37,583 bases of DNA from Apibacter adventoris (GCF_002964975.1 NZ_PSZM01000026.1:1-37583), one strand, 5' to 3'; shown: positions 10,401 to 17,713, numbered from the stretch's first letter. Numbers and translations: made by a program. The notes: generated by a model from the letters alone, not told the origin.

Positions 10401-10754
10401 AAGCATTGTTTTGATATTAAACAATGCTATAACCTAATAGTTGAAGCTAATACTACTACTATTAAAAATGCTAATGCATCTGATCCTAAATTAAATAATG
10501 GAATTCTTAATTCTGAAAATAATACCTCTGTTATACTATATCCTAACCCAGTTGAGGACATCATCAATATAAAAGGTATATATTCAGGTAAAAAGGAACA
10601 TACTACCCTAACTATTTATGACAGAAATGGTAGAATTGTTAAATTCTTCCCTATCAGAGTAGAAGGTATTATATCTATAAATGTTTCCGATTTATCTCCT
10701 AATATGTATTATTTAAGTATTAAGGGTAAAAATTATAAGTTTATTAAAAAATAA
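4404..10754 (+). CDS. Giant secreted C10-like pseudoprotease with 13 PPC domains and T9SS sorting domain
   Basis: 2116 residues. Signal peptide (1-22), Spi-like propeptide (about 23-130) and a C10-type domain (about 165-390) are all clearly homologous to the preceding gene. However, the catalytic Cys position reads ATGDVATALAQIMKYW, so D194 replaces Cys (codon gat at 4983-4985), and the GWGG tryptophan is Tyr (NYGYGG, Y359). The active-site His is kept (H340 in GGGHSFVIDGY). An FN3-like domain follows (about 393-480), then 13 PPC domains each opening with C-x2-5-EPND/EPNN-x-F, then a type A T9SS sorting domain in about the last 75 residues. Loss of the nucleophile means it is unlikely to be a cysteine protease. 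A structural, adhesive or binding role outside the cell is a reasonable inference. The fully open frame over 6.3 kb argues that it is maintained and not a decaying pseudogene. Confidence 0.92.
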   Translation: MIKFKPIFIIIGFILSYSFHGQEISEETAQLVAKNFLTLKSENNKSREVQLTNVTNQINKKYDGFYIFKINNGKGFCIISSEMGNHPILAYSFDSPLSTNGSASPGFLRILDGYQAACENLRKNKFKKVINEGNSLIKKEWEALLSGKPLPSPINAKSSQPESVKPLIQTTWAETKYYNKFTPIINGKTTATGDVATALAQIMKYWNYPVTGKGTHTYTIPDTNGKTLTADFQNTTYQWGNMPNSLSSASTEAEVDAVATLMLHVGIAVDMKYQYYGSMGNHDAIVSALKNYFKYSPDVQMKSRPAYYEDNTEWKNSIKDQLAKGYPVFVYGAQVRGGGHSFVIDGYDSNNLYHHNYGYGGTDNGYYSLDDLEQYNDQQIAIFNIYPPASTCSTLTGLSASNISENSVLLKWNAASGAQNYTVEYKTASATTWTTANTSINSTSFTLSGLAANTAYSWRVKANCSGSSTSNYTLAYFNTISTQGPCIANFEPNDSFESAKSVNTDETVYFAGFSSSTDKDYYKFTIDNLSDVSIYFENMSKTHRIYIYDSSLKEITSDISRRDDPNLTLYKINPGTYYLYVDGANLDYNFTQCYNFKIKATTLEYNSCTDNFEPNDSFATATAINNNASFLAKIGSPTDKDYYKFTLNALSNFDVGLEGYPTGYTIKVYDSAQNYINESSAPYYWVSLMNQKPGTYYLVVEASQYSDLTKCYNLVLHSEELLPPCDPYKYEPNDSFETATEIKRVTDYHSGITSATDKDYYKFTLNKRAKVTVHLDDLPKDYNLIVYNSSKKQIGSGTNSGTTNESVALPDLEAGTYYIYVYGNNGNFDNTQCYTISFDELAEFSCIPKDEPNDSFATATWVYTNYEQTAGINNKYIQTAGIGSATDKDYYKFKLDENSDILITLSSPENINFIVYNNSQAQIGSGTIFNDNKTAKFNNLEHGTYYVVVYGENGYYDITKCYSLKIDRPASCNANYEPNDTFESATPIEINTTYSAGYGYLNDKDYYKFTLNKTSSVKISLDNINNSNISVYNSSKEYISSYDCRKLEPGTYYVLIANFSDFDISKCYDLTIKVKEEASCIDNYEPNNFFDSATAIKTNTDYYGAISYDGDFDYYKFTLNSKSNVSVSLQSSIDNHDFKVYDASKNQIGSGNSVIQLNNLSPGTYYVYIKRAGFDITECYKLNVQVETPCIDNNEPNDSFASATAINTNIIYSARIESATDKDYYKFTLNSKSNATVTLQNITTSCNINVYDSSQKLIGQSTSNGIDDISIPLNTLEPGTYYLFVESKDTYAMNQCYKLQVKAYDKDIPCIANSYEPNDSFKTATAIDNNTRYAGSIDSATDKDYYKFTLNKRSKVFIHIDGDCGYNLYNSFQEKIEGYSFYNVKLEPGTYYLYLYTIDFKKPVCYNLKVEAKEEASCSTNYEPNDSFESAVAINTNTNYSAAIDSNTDKDYYKFTLSNKSNVTVSLQNPITLDYSRNDFKVFNSSKEQKGATSFFNSEKMITLNNLEPGTYYVQIYAAPDYFDFTECYNLKVNETIVKSSCIDNFEPNDSFSTAKDIDTNTNYSAGIGSYGDKDYYKFSITRNSKVTVNLQNLPKDYDLKVYSGSTLIGLSNNSGFSNESVHFESLEPDTYYVVVEGNYNFDVTQCYNLLIETTEASPCVANYEPNDYFTSATPIHTNTNYSAAIGSATDKDYYKFTIDTKSNITISLQNLPKDYNLMVYNASQVQIVSSTNSGTSNESVTLNNLVPGTYYVVVYGENGNFDIIHCYNLYVEATVIASCITNYEPNDSFAQASTIQTNTNYSAGIGSAIDKDYYKFTLDSKSNVTVTLQDLPKDYNLIVYNASKVQIGSGINSGTSNESVSLNNLEPGSYYVVVYGNSGYYDINQCYNLRVEATESKSTCVNNYEPNDSFAQATAINTNTNYYAGIGSATDKDYFKFSLNSISNVTVTLQDLPNDYNFEIYDVSNKRIGKGNKKKNSNKSVFSKNLDQGTYYVVVYGNKHCFDIKQCYNLIVEANTTTIKNANASDPKLNNGILNSENNTSVILYPNPVEDIINIKGIYSGKKEHTTLTIYDRNGRIVKFFPIRVEGIISINVSDLSPNMYYLSIKGKNYKFIKK
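5859..10449 (+). repeat. Array of 13 diverged PPC-domain repeats
   Basis: Thirteen units averaging about 353 bp, each starting with a Cys codon and the EPND motif and containing the conserved DKDYYKF, PGTYY and QCYNL stretches. Unlike the 360-bp repeats at the left edge, these are diverged in sequence and length. The last four units are more alike (shared NLPKDY/DLPKDYN and GTSNESV segments), suggesting expansion from the 3' end. Confidence 0.9.
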
Positions 10755-10769
10755 TTTCATTTATTAACA

Positions 10770-10803
10770 AAAAAAACCGAAAGATTGATCTTTCGGTTTT
10801 TTT
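10770..10803. terminator. Bidirectional terminator between convergent genes
   Basis: AAAAACCGAAAGAT, loop TG, ATCTTTCGGTTTTT, with A and T tracts on the two sides. It can end the 2116-aa gene on the plus strand and the riboswitch operon on the minus strand. Confidence 0.9.
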
Positions 10804-10827
10804 TGTTTATTTTTATAATACTGAATT

Positions 10828-11010
10828 TTATCTGACTCTTTTCTGTACAATTATCAACCTATTAATATGACCTAAATACTTTTTAAAATCCATTCCTTGT
10901 CTTTCAAAAAATATTAAAAAATAGGGCATATATATCGCTTTTACTTTATTTGATAATTTCTTACTCTCATTATTACTTACTATAAAATCATTAAATTCTT
11001 TCATAGACAT
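10828..11010 (-). CDS. Small 60-aa protein of unknown function, last gene of the riboswitch operon
   Basis: Starts (MSMKEFNDFIV) 9 bases after the permease stop codon on the same strand and ends just before the bidirectional terminator, so it would be co-transcribed with the TonB receptor and permease. It is basic at the C-terminus (VQKRVR), with a hydrophobic patch in the middle (YMPYFLIFF) too short to be a certain membrane helix. I do not recognise a family. The opening MSMKEFNDFI and the phrase QGMDFKKYLG faintly recall Nif11-type leader peptides, but the match is weak. No clear ribosome binding site, which is common in this phylum. It could be a chance frame. Confidence 0.4.
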   Translation of the reverse strand: MSMKEFNDFIVSNNESKKLSNKVKAIYMPYFLIFFERQGMDFKKYLGHINRLIIVQKRVR

Positions 11011-11019
11011 TCATGTTTT

Positions 11020-12303
11020 CTATTTATGATTTTTTACCATTTTAGTTTTATCAAAAAAATATAATACTCCTCCTACTCCAACAATAGCTATGCCTATTAA
11101 ACTTTCTCTCGGATGGTTAATAAAAGTAAAGTATAGAATATAAAAACTAAAAAGTAAAAAGATTATGGGCAATAATAAAAACCAGCTTTTTTTAATTAAA
11201 GTACGGTCCTTCTTTTTCAAAAATAAAGAAGTGCTCACAGCGGCTGTCGCTAACAATTGAAGTACAAAGGCTGTGTAGATAAAAATTTCTTCAAACTTAC
11301 CACTTAATATAATAATTATACTAATAATGGTATGAGCGAAAATTGCATATATAGGAATTCCGTTTTTATTTTCTTTTCCTAAGGGCTTCCATAAATGATT
11401 TTCTTTGGCTGTAGCTTGTGTCACTCTGGAACCCACCCATAAATAACCACTAATTGTTGCTACCAGCTGTAGAGCTATAAAATAACTTACCCATTTTACT
11501 CCCTGTTTACCTAAAACATGATAAAAAGCTATATTGGCTACCTCTTCTTTATTCTCAAGTTCCTCTATACTTGCATGTTTTAATAAGACATAATTTAACA
11601 ACACATAACTTACAGTTACAAATACAGTTCCTATAATCAGTGCTTTAGGAAGATTTATTTTAGGAATTTTTATTTCTTCTACAATATAAGAAGCTGAATT
11701 CCAACCAGTATACGCATAGGTAACGAAAACTAAAGAACTGGCAAAAGCGGGAAGAATTATTTCATTTTTCCAAGAAGAATCCCAAAGTAAAGCATTAGGC
11801 TGAGTGGGACTTATATAAATTCCTACCCAAATGAGTACTATAATAAATACGACTTTGAGAAATGCAAAAAAATTTTGAAAATGACTGCTTATTTTTAGGC
11901 TAAAACATTGAAAAAAAGCTATAAATATTATTATAACTATAGCAAAAGTTTTTACATGTTCTATTCCTAAATATTTTGACATTGCCAGTGCTGCCAGTGA
12001 AACCGGAGCTGAAAAACCAACAATAAGAGAAACCCAACTGGTAAGGTATCCCATTATAGGATGATAGGTACGGGAAAGGTATATATAATCACCACCAGAT
12101 TGTTTAAAATATGCACCCAATTCTGCATATATAAAAGCACCTATTAATGCCAAAACTCCTCCTGCAAACCATAAAAGAAGTAATGATATACTATTATGTA
12201 ACTCAGGCACCTGATATCCTAAACTGGTAAAAACTCCAGTGCCGATCATATTTGATACTACTATAGCCGTAGCTGTTTTCCAACCTATTTTTTTTGCTGC
12301 CAC
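11020..12303 (-). CDS. APC-family amino acid permease
   Basis: 427 residues with about 12 hydrophobic segments. The N-terminus KIGWKTATAIVVSNMIGTGVFTSLGY carries the glycine-rich first helix (S-N-M-I-G-T-G-V-F) typical of the amino acid-polyamine-organocation superfamily, which moves amino acids across the inner membrane by proton or solute coupling. It starts 20 bases after the TonB receptor stop codon, so the two are almost certainly one transcript behind the SAM-I riboswitch. That context suggests methionine, or a methionine-derived compound, as substrate; sequence alone does not show specificity. Confidence 0.88.
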   Translation of the reverse strand: MAAKKIGWKTATAIVVSNMIGTGVFTSLGYQVPELHNSISLLLLWFAGGVLALIGAFIYAELGAYFKQSGGDYIYLSRTYHPIMGYLTSWVSLIVGFSAPVSLAALAMSKYLGIEHVKTFAIVIIIFIAFFQCFSLKISSHFQNFFAFLKVVFIIVLIWVGIYISPTQPNALLWDSSWKNEIILPAFASSLVFVTYAYTGWNSASYIVEEIKIPKINLPKALIIGTVFVTVSYVLLNYVLLKHASIEELENKEEVANIAFYHVLGKQGVKWVSYFIALQLVATISGYLWVGSRVTQATAKENHLWKPLGKENKNGIPIYAIFAHTIISIIIILSGKFEEIFIYTAFVLQLLATAAVSTSLFLKKKDRTLIKKSWFLLLPIIFLLFSFYILYFTFINHPRESLIGIAIVGVGGVLYFFDKTKMVKNHK

Positions 12304-12323
12304 TTTTTAATTTACTTTGAAAT

Positions 12324-14783
12324 CTAAAAATTCATATTAAGTTTTGCAAACCAATTAGCCCCTGTGGTACCCATCTGCACCGGAGCATATTTGAATACGT
12401 GATAATAAGAATTTTCATATATCTGTTTATCCGGGAAAATATCAAATATATTATTCCCTCCCACGGTTAGAGTAAAATTTTTAAATATATCGTAACTAAT
12501 ACTTAAATCTGTTACTAATTTAGGATCATGATGCTGCACTTTACCAAAAGGATAACCATCTCTGGTAACTTTTCCAAAATAGGTATTTCTTACTAAAAAA
12601 TTCCATTTTGAAAGATTATACACAAAACCTAAAGTAGCCTTGGTTTTAGGGCTTAAAGATTCAATTATATTTGTCTGATCGGGACCGAAATATTCATTTA
12701 TATTTCCCCCAAATACTTCAGGAAAATGAAAATCTACAATCTCAGTTTGTGTATAATTGCCTGATAAATTAATGGTTAAGTTACCTAATCCAATATTTAA
12801 CTTATAAGTTGCCACAATATCAATTCCTTTAGTCTCAGTATCTATAGCATTTGTAAAAAATCTTGCTCCTTCTACTCCATAGGATTGAATGATGGGATTT
12901 ACAAATTCACTGGTAAGAACAATTCGATCATCTACCTTAATGTAATAAGCATCTGCTGTAATATATAAGTTTTTTGAGGGTCTGAAAGTTAATCCGGCAC
13001 TTGCATTAATAGATTTTTCTTCTTTCAATTTCTCTATGCCTAAAGCTTTAGCCAAAATACTTTCATTTGTAAAAATTCCTTTGGAAACTATGCCTGAACC
13101 TGAAGTGGAGATATCTGAAAATGAATTATTAAAATATTGTTGTTGTAAAGATGGAGCTCTGAATCCTGTACTAAATGCACCTCTTATTGCAAAACCGTTT
13201 GCATATTCATAACGTAAAGCTAATTTTCCTGTTAAAGAATTTCCAAAATCAGAATAATGCTCATATCTTCCGGCTATATCTCCGGAAAATTTATTGGTTT
13301 TAAAGGCCAAATCTGCATAACCTGCCACATTATTTCTATCTTTTTTTAGCGCATTTGCCGGTGAAAATCCTATAAATCCCTGTGAGCCACCTGCTGCTAT
13401 AATATTTGATGGATCAGTAATCGCTGTTACAATATTACCAAATTTATCATATCGTCCCCAAGAGGCTTCTTCCCCTGTTTTTATCTGATATTGCTCATAT
13501 CTGAATTCTCCTCCAAAAGCTAAGGTAAAGATGTGATTAAAATTTTTAGCTATATCTAAGTTTATAGTATTTTGTAAAAATTCATGTCCTCCTGCTTTAA
13601 ATTCTGTAGGAGAATTTACACCTAAGGATGCATTATTGGTTTGAGCTACTTTATAATTAAAGATATTTTGTCCTAAGGTATTACTTAAATCAATATTCCA
13701 ATTATTATAATAATACCTAACTCCTGTGGCATTAGATATATCATAAATAGTAGATTTTAACAAAGGCTGAAATCCGTTGGGATAATATTCTGATACAACA
13801 TTAGAGGTTTCGCTAGGAAGTCTCCTGAACTCTGCTCCTTCTCCCTGCCTTAAACTAGCTCCGCCGAAAGAATATAAGTTAAATTTATCTGAGAGAGGAT
13901 AGATAGCATTTATAAAAAATTGTTGATTTTTAATCTGTGCATCACCTATTCTAAATCTAAAATCTCTTTGTGTAAGCCCCTTTGCTGCCATAATTTGTTC
14001 ATCTTCTGCTCTTGCCTGTTCTGGATTTGGAGCAAATTCATAAGCAAAATTGTTTCCAAACTTATCTAAATTGTTTTCATATGAACGGTTCGTTTTATTT
14101 CTTTGGCTTACCACCAGTGAAAGGTTTATAGAACCTCCATTAGTTCCTAATTTAGTTCCATAATTTCCACTAAAGTTGTAGTTTTCACCATCTTTTCTAT
14201 TAGTTATTCCATAAGATATAGAGGCTGATCCTCCTTCATTTTTTTTTAAAATAATATTAATTACTCCTGCTATGGCATCAGATCCATATTGTGCTGCTGC
14301 TCCATCTCTTAATACTTCAATTTTTTCTATTGCTGAAACAGGTATTGCACTTAAATCTGTCCCTACTGAACCATTGCCTACTGTATTTTGATAATTAACT
14401 AAAGAAGTAGTATGACGTCTTTTTCCATTTACTAAAACCAAAACCTGATCTGGTCCCATACCTCTCAAAGTTGCCGGATCTATGTGTTCGGTACCGTCTG
14501 AGGATGATTGACGTACCGAATTAAATGAAGGAACCAAATAATTTAATAAATCATTAGCTGTAAGTTGTGGTGAATTTTTTTCAATTTTCCTAACATCAAT
14601 AACATCTATGGCTACAGGAGAATTTACAACGGTTCTCTCGGAATTCCTTCCTCCTATTATAACTACTTCATCTAAATCATTAAACTGTTCCAAAGAGTCT
14701 ATGGCTACTTTTTCCTGAGCTGTTATATATTCAAAAAAACTTACAAATAATAAGGATAAAATTAATAAAATCTTTTTTTTCAT
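12324..14783 (-). CDS. TonB-dependent outer-membrane receptor under SAM riboswitch control
   Basis: 819 residues. Signal peptide ends near EYITAQ (about residue 23). The plug domain spans about 40-180 (LNDLLNYLVPSF-like region, RGMGPDQVLVLVNGKRR, IEKIEVLRDGAAAQYGSDAIAGVINI), followed by a 22-strand-type beta barrel ending in an aromatic residue (NWFAKLNMNF). There is no N-terminal carboxypeptidase-like (CarboxypepD_reg) domain, so it is not a SusC-type receptor. Family role: TonB/ExbB/ExbD-energised import of scarce ligands through the outer membrane. The S-box riboswitch upstream and the amino acid permease downstream point to methionine, a methionine-containing peptide or a related sulfur compound, not iron. 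The start is supported by the purine-rich AAAAAAAGAGA before the ATG. Confidence 0.92.
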   Translation of the reverse strand: MKKKILLILSLLFVSFFEYITAQEKVAIDSLEQFNDLDEVVIIGGRNSERTVVNSPVAIDVIDVRKIEKNSPQLTANDLLNYLVPSFNSVRQSSSDGTEHIDPATLRGMGPDQVLVLVNGKRRHTTSLVNYQNTVGNGSVGTDLSAIPVSAIEKIEVLRDGAAAQYGSDAIAGVINIILKKNEGGSASISYGITNRKDGENYNFSGNYGTKLGTNGGSINLSLVVSQRNKTNRSYENNLDKFGNNFAYEFAPNPEQARAEDEQIMAAKGLTQRDFRFRIGDAQIKNQQFFINAIYPLSDKFNLYSFGGASLRQGEGAEFRRLPSETSNVVSEYYPNGFQPLLKSTIYDISNATGVRYYYNNWNIDLSNTLGQNIFNYKVAQTNNASLGVNSPTEFKAGGHEFLQNTINLDIAKNFNHIFTLAFGGEFRYEQYQIKTGEEASWGRYDKFGNIVTAITDPSNIIAAGGSQGFIGFSPANALKKDRNNVAGYADLAFKTNKFSGDIAGRYEHYSDFGNSLTGKLALRYEYANGFAIRGAFSTGFRAPSLQQQYFNNSFSDISTSGSGIVSKGIFTNESILAKALGIEKLKEEKSINASAGLTFRPSKNLYITADAYYIKVDDRIVLTSEFVNPIIQSYGVEGARFFTNAIDTETKGIDIVATYKLNIGLGNLTINLSGNYTQTEIVDFHFPEVFGGNINEYFGPDQTNIIESLSPKTKATLGFVYNLSKWNFLVRNTYFGKVTRDGYPFGKVQHHDPKLVTDLSISYDIFKNFTLTVGGNNIFDIFPDKQIYENSYYHVFKYAPVQMGTTGANWFAKLNMNF

Positions 14784-14820
14784 TCTCTTTTTTTAATTAT
14801 TAGATCATTTTATAAATAAT

Positions 14821-14834
14821 CTTAATCAAGAAAG
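14821..14834 (-). promoter_or_regulatory. Switch sequence complementary to the riboswitch P1 5' strand
   Basis: On the minus strand this reads CTTTCTTGATTAAG. It can pair with CTTATCAAGAAAG at the 5' end of the SAM aptamer (14981-14969) over 13 base pairs with one bulged U. Pairing would break aptamer helix P1, so this is a plausible alternative (SAM-free) structure. It lies about 40 bases before the receptor start codon. I found no classical terminator with a U run here, so control of translation is as likely as control of termination. Confidence 0.5.
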
Positions 14835-14884
14835 TCTTAAAGAAAAGATTTTATTCGCTTGGGAGATTTTTATTTAAGCAAATC

Positions 14885-14982
14885 ACTCATCTTTCCCCTT
14901 AAGGGCTGGAATTAGCACCATGCTGAAGTTAGCCGGTTGCCAAGGTTTCACAGGGCCAGTCCCTCCACCTTTCTTGATAAGT
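14885..14982 (-). promoter_or_regulatory. SAM-I (S-box) riboswitch aptamer
   Basis: Read on the minus strand, the S-box core is intact. P1 is ACTTATC with GATGAGT at the 3' end; then AAGAAAGGTGGAGGGAC (kink-turn strand), TGGCCC, GAAACCTTGGCAACCGG, GGTGCTAATTCCAGC and the P4 hairpin CCCTTAAGGGG. SAM-I aptamers bind S-adenosylmethionine and normally switch off methionine/cysteine biosynthesis or transport genes when SAM is high. It sits about 100 bases upstream of the TonB receptor gene, with the likely transcription start at its 5' end. Confidence 0.95.
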
Positions 14983-14986
14983 CTTG

Positions 14987-14994
14987 CAAATATA
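14987..14994 (-). promoter_or_regulatory. Promoter -7 box of the SAM riboswitch operon
   Basis: TATATTTGC on the minus strand fits the Bacteroidota TAnnTTTG box. It would start the transcript within a few bases of the first nucleotide of the aptamer, which fits well. No obvious TTG upstream element. The rest of the gap to clpC holds the clpC terminator and AT-rich sequence. Confidence 0.65.
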
Positions 14995-15082
14995 TTATTA
15001 TTTTATAGAATTTAATTATCTTAAATAAAATAATTTTCTTGTTGTTTAAAATCAGTTTTATATCCAATTCATTTACAAACTA

Positions 15083-15110
15083 AAAAAGCCACTTGATCAA
15101 GTGGCTTTTT
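15083..15110 (-). terminator. Terminator after clpC
   Basis: A perfect 28-base palindrome (AAAAAGCCACTTGA followed by its reverse complement), A-rich on one side and T-rich on the other, about 20 bases beyond the clpC stop codon. Confidence 0.85.
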
Positions 15111-15131
15111 TAGAATATATATTTTATTTTC

Positions 15132-17675
15132 TTACTCTTTCGATTCTGATGTTTTTTCTTTTTTACCTAAATTTTTTATCTCAGTATTACTTTTATCTTT
15201 ATTTAAACGAATTTGTATATGATCTTCTTTTAATATTGAAGAATTAATTATTTCTTCAGCAATTAAATCTTCTATATACTTTTGTATAGCTCTTTTAAGA
15301 GGACGTGCTCCAAAGTTTTTATCCCATCCTTTTTCTATAATAAATTCTTTAGCTTCTGGAGATAATTCTACTTTGTATCCTAATTTATCAATTCTTGCAT
15401 ATACTTTTTGTAATTCGAGATCAATAATTTTAGAAATGTTATCTTTATCTAAGTTGTTAAATACAATTACGTCATCTATCCTGTTTAGAAATTCTGGAGC
15501 AAAAGTTCTTTTTAAAGCATTTTCTAAAGTTGATTTTGCTCTTGCATCTGAAGATGATTTTTTAGCAGAAGTACCAAAACCAACTCCATCGCCAAATTCT
15601 TTTAATTCTCGAGTTCCTATATTGGAAGTCAATATTATGATAGTATTCCTAAAATCTATTTTTCTTCCTAAACTATCGGTTACATGTCCATCATCCAATA
15701 TTTGTAACAATATATTAAAAACATCCGGGTGAGCTTTTTCTATTTCATCAAGTAATATTACTGCATAAGGTTTTCTTCTCACGGCTTCTGTCAGCTGTCC
15801 TCCTTCTTCATACCCTACATATCCCGGAGGCGCACCTACTAATCTTGATACCGCAAATTTTTCCATATATTCGCTCATATCAATTCTAATAAGAGCATCC
15901 TCTGAATCAAACAATTCTTTCGCCATTACTTTAGCTAATTGAGTTTTTCCTACACCGGTAGATCCTAAGAAAATGAAAGTTCCTATAGGTCGGTTAGGAT
16001 CTTTTAGTCCTGCTCGGTTTCTTTGAATTGCTTTTACCACTTTGTTTACAGCTTCATCCTGACCTATAATTTTTCCTTTCATCAAGTCTTTCATTTGAGC
16101 TAGTTTCTGAAGTTCTCCTTCCGCTACTCGTTGTACCGGTACTCCACTCATCATAGAAACTACTTCAGCTACATTATCTTCGGTTACAACTTCTCTATTT
16201 TCTCGTGAAACTTTTTCCCATTCTCTTTGAGCATTAGCCAACTTAGATTCGATTTCTTTTTCCGTATCTCTTAATTGAGCAGCTTCCTCATATTTCTGAC
16301 TCTTAATAACTTTGGTTTTTTTGGCTCTTATTTTTTCTAAATCTTTTTCGTAAGTCAGTATTTCCTGAGGAACTTTGATATTTTTTATGTGTACACGAGA
16401 TCCTGCTTCATCTAAGGCATCTATCGCCTTATCTGGCAAAAATCTATCCGTAATATACCTTGTGGTTAGAAAGACACATGCTTTAATAGCTTCATCTGTA
16501 TAAGTTACATTATGATGCTCCTCATATTTATTTTTAATTTGATTAAGAATTATGATGGTTTCTTCCGGCGAAGTTTGTTCTACCATTACCTTTTGAAACC
16601 TTCTTTCTAAAGCTCCATCTTTTTCTATGTATTGACGATATTCATCTAATGTAGTAGCACCAATACATTGTATTTCTCCTCTAGCCAATGCCGGTTTAAA
16701 CATATTAGAAGCATCTAATGATCCGGTAGCTCCTCCGGCGCCAACAATGGTATGTACTTCATCTATAAATAATATAATGTCTGAATTTTTCTCTAATTCA
16801 TTCATTATAGCTTTCATTCTTTCTTCAAATTGTCCTCTATATTTAGTTCCTGCAACTAAACTGGCCACATCTAAGGTAACTACTCTTTTATTATATAAAA
16901 CCCTAGATACTTTTTTTTGAATGATTCTTAATGCTAAACCTTCTGCTATAGCGGATTTACCTACTCCTGGTTCTCCTATTAATAATGGATTATTCTTTTT
17001 CCTTCTACTTAATATTTGTGAAACCCTTTCTATTTCTTTTTCTCTCCCCACAACCGGGTCTAATTTACCTTCAGCTGCAGCCATAGTTAGATCTCTTCCA
17101 AAATTATCTAAAACCGGAGTTCTACTTTTAGATGTTCCTCCACCTCCAGAAGATTTATTAGAAGATTCGCCATAGTTAGAATACTCTCCTCCTGCTTCAT
17201 CTTCTGAAAATTCTGCTGAGGGTTGCTCTGTAAAATCTTCTTGAAATTGAAATCGATATTCTTCCCTTACTGCATTTGCATCAACTCCATATTTTTTAAA
17301 TATCTGAGTTACCGGATCGCTTTCAATCCTTAAAATACATAATAATAAGTGTATGGGTTCTATTTCCGGACTTTTAAATAATTTGGCTTCTAAAAAACTG
17401 GTTTTTAAGGCTCTTTCTGCCGCCTTAGTAAAAGGTATATTATTTCTTTCTATTTTAACTACGTTAACCGTAGAATTAAGGTTCTCTATTTGTCTTCTTA
17501 GCTCACTTAAATCAATATTCAAACTTTGGAGTACAGAAATTGCTTTATTATTACCTTCACGTAACATTCCTAAGATGAGATGTTCTGTACCCAAATGGTC
17601 ATTTCCCAATCGTAATACTTCTTCATTGCTGAAGCTAATTACATCTTTTATTTGTTGTGAAAAATTTTCGTTCAT
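15132..17675 (-). CDS. clpC: ClpC: AAA+ unfoldase subunit of the Clp protease
   Basis: 847 residues, the usual ClpC length. Two N-terminal Clp repeat motifs lie in residues 1-145 (LRLGNDHLGTEHLILGMLREG is the first), followed by a Ser/Gly-rich linker. The first AAA+ module has Walker A GEPGVGKS (234-241) and Walker B ILFIDEVHT. A UVR-like coiled middle domain follows (QKYEEAAQLRDTEKEI). The second AAA+ module (Walker A GSTGVGKT at about 570, Walker B VILLDEIEKAH) carries a D2-small C-terminal domain. ClpC unfolds damaged or tagged proteins and feeds them to ClpP. The gene stands alone, with its own promoter and terminator. The Glu/Lys-rich tail is unremarkable. Confidence 0.96.
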   Translation of the reverse strand: MNENFSQQIKDVISFSNEEVLRLGNDHLGTEHLILGMLREGNNKAISVLQSLNIDLSELRRQIENLNSTVNVVKIERNNIPFTKAAERALKTSFLEAKLFKSPEIEPIHLLLCILRIESDPVTQIFKKYGVDANAVREEYRFQFQEDFTEQPSAEFSEDEAGGEYSNYGESSNKSSGGGGTSKSRTPVLDNFGRDLTMAAAEGKLDPVVGREKEIERVSQILSRRKKNNPLLIGEPGVGKSAIAEGLALRIIQKKVSRVLYNKRVVTLDVASLVAGTKYRGQFEERMKAIMNELEKNSDIILFIDEVHTIVGAGGATGSLDASNMFKPALARGEIQCIGATTLDEYRQYIEKDGALERRFQKVMVEQTSPEETIIILNQIKNKYEEHHNVTYTDEAIKACVFLTTRYITDRFLPDKAIDALDEAGSRVHIKNIKVPQEILTYEKDLEKIRAKKTKVIKSQKYEEAAQLRDTEKEIESKLANAQREWEKVSRENREVVTEDNVAEVVSMMSGVPVQRVAEGELQKLAQMKDLMKGKIIGQDEAVNKVVKAIQRNRAGLKDPNRPIGTFIFLGSTGVGKTQLAKVMAKELFDSEDALIRIDMSEYMEKFAVSRLVGAPPGYVGYEEGGQLTEAVRRKPYAVILLDEIEKAHPDVFNILLQILDDGHVTDSLGRKIDFRNTIIILTSNIGTRELKEFGDGVGFGTSAKKSSSDARAKSTLENALKRTFAPEFLNRIDDVIVFNNLDKDNISKIIDLELQKVYARIDKLGYKVELSPEAKEFIIEKGWDKNFGARPLKRAIQKYIEDLIAEEIINSSILKEDHIQIRLNKDKSNTEIKNLGKKEKTSESKE

Positions 17676-17713
17676 GTATAAGTTTAAATCTTAAAAAATT
17701 ACTTTGGATTATA

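Noticed and set aside
4404-10754. Calling the 2116-aa gene a pseudogene because its catalytic Cys is lost
   Set aside because: The frame is intact over 6.3 kb with signal peptide, 13 PPC domains, sorting domain and terminator; it is an altered protein and not a decayed gene.
15373-17694. Plus-strand frames opposite clpC (84-119 codons)
   Set aside because: Antisense shadows within a highly conserved gene.
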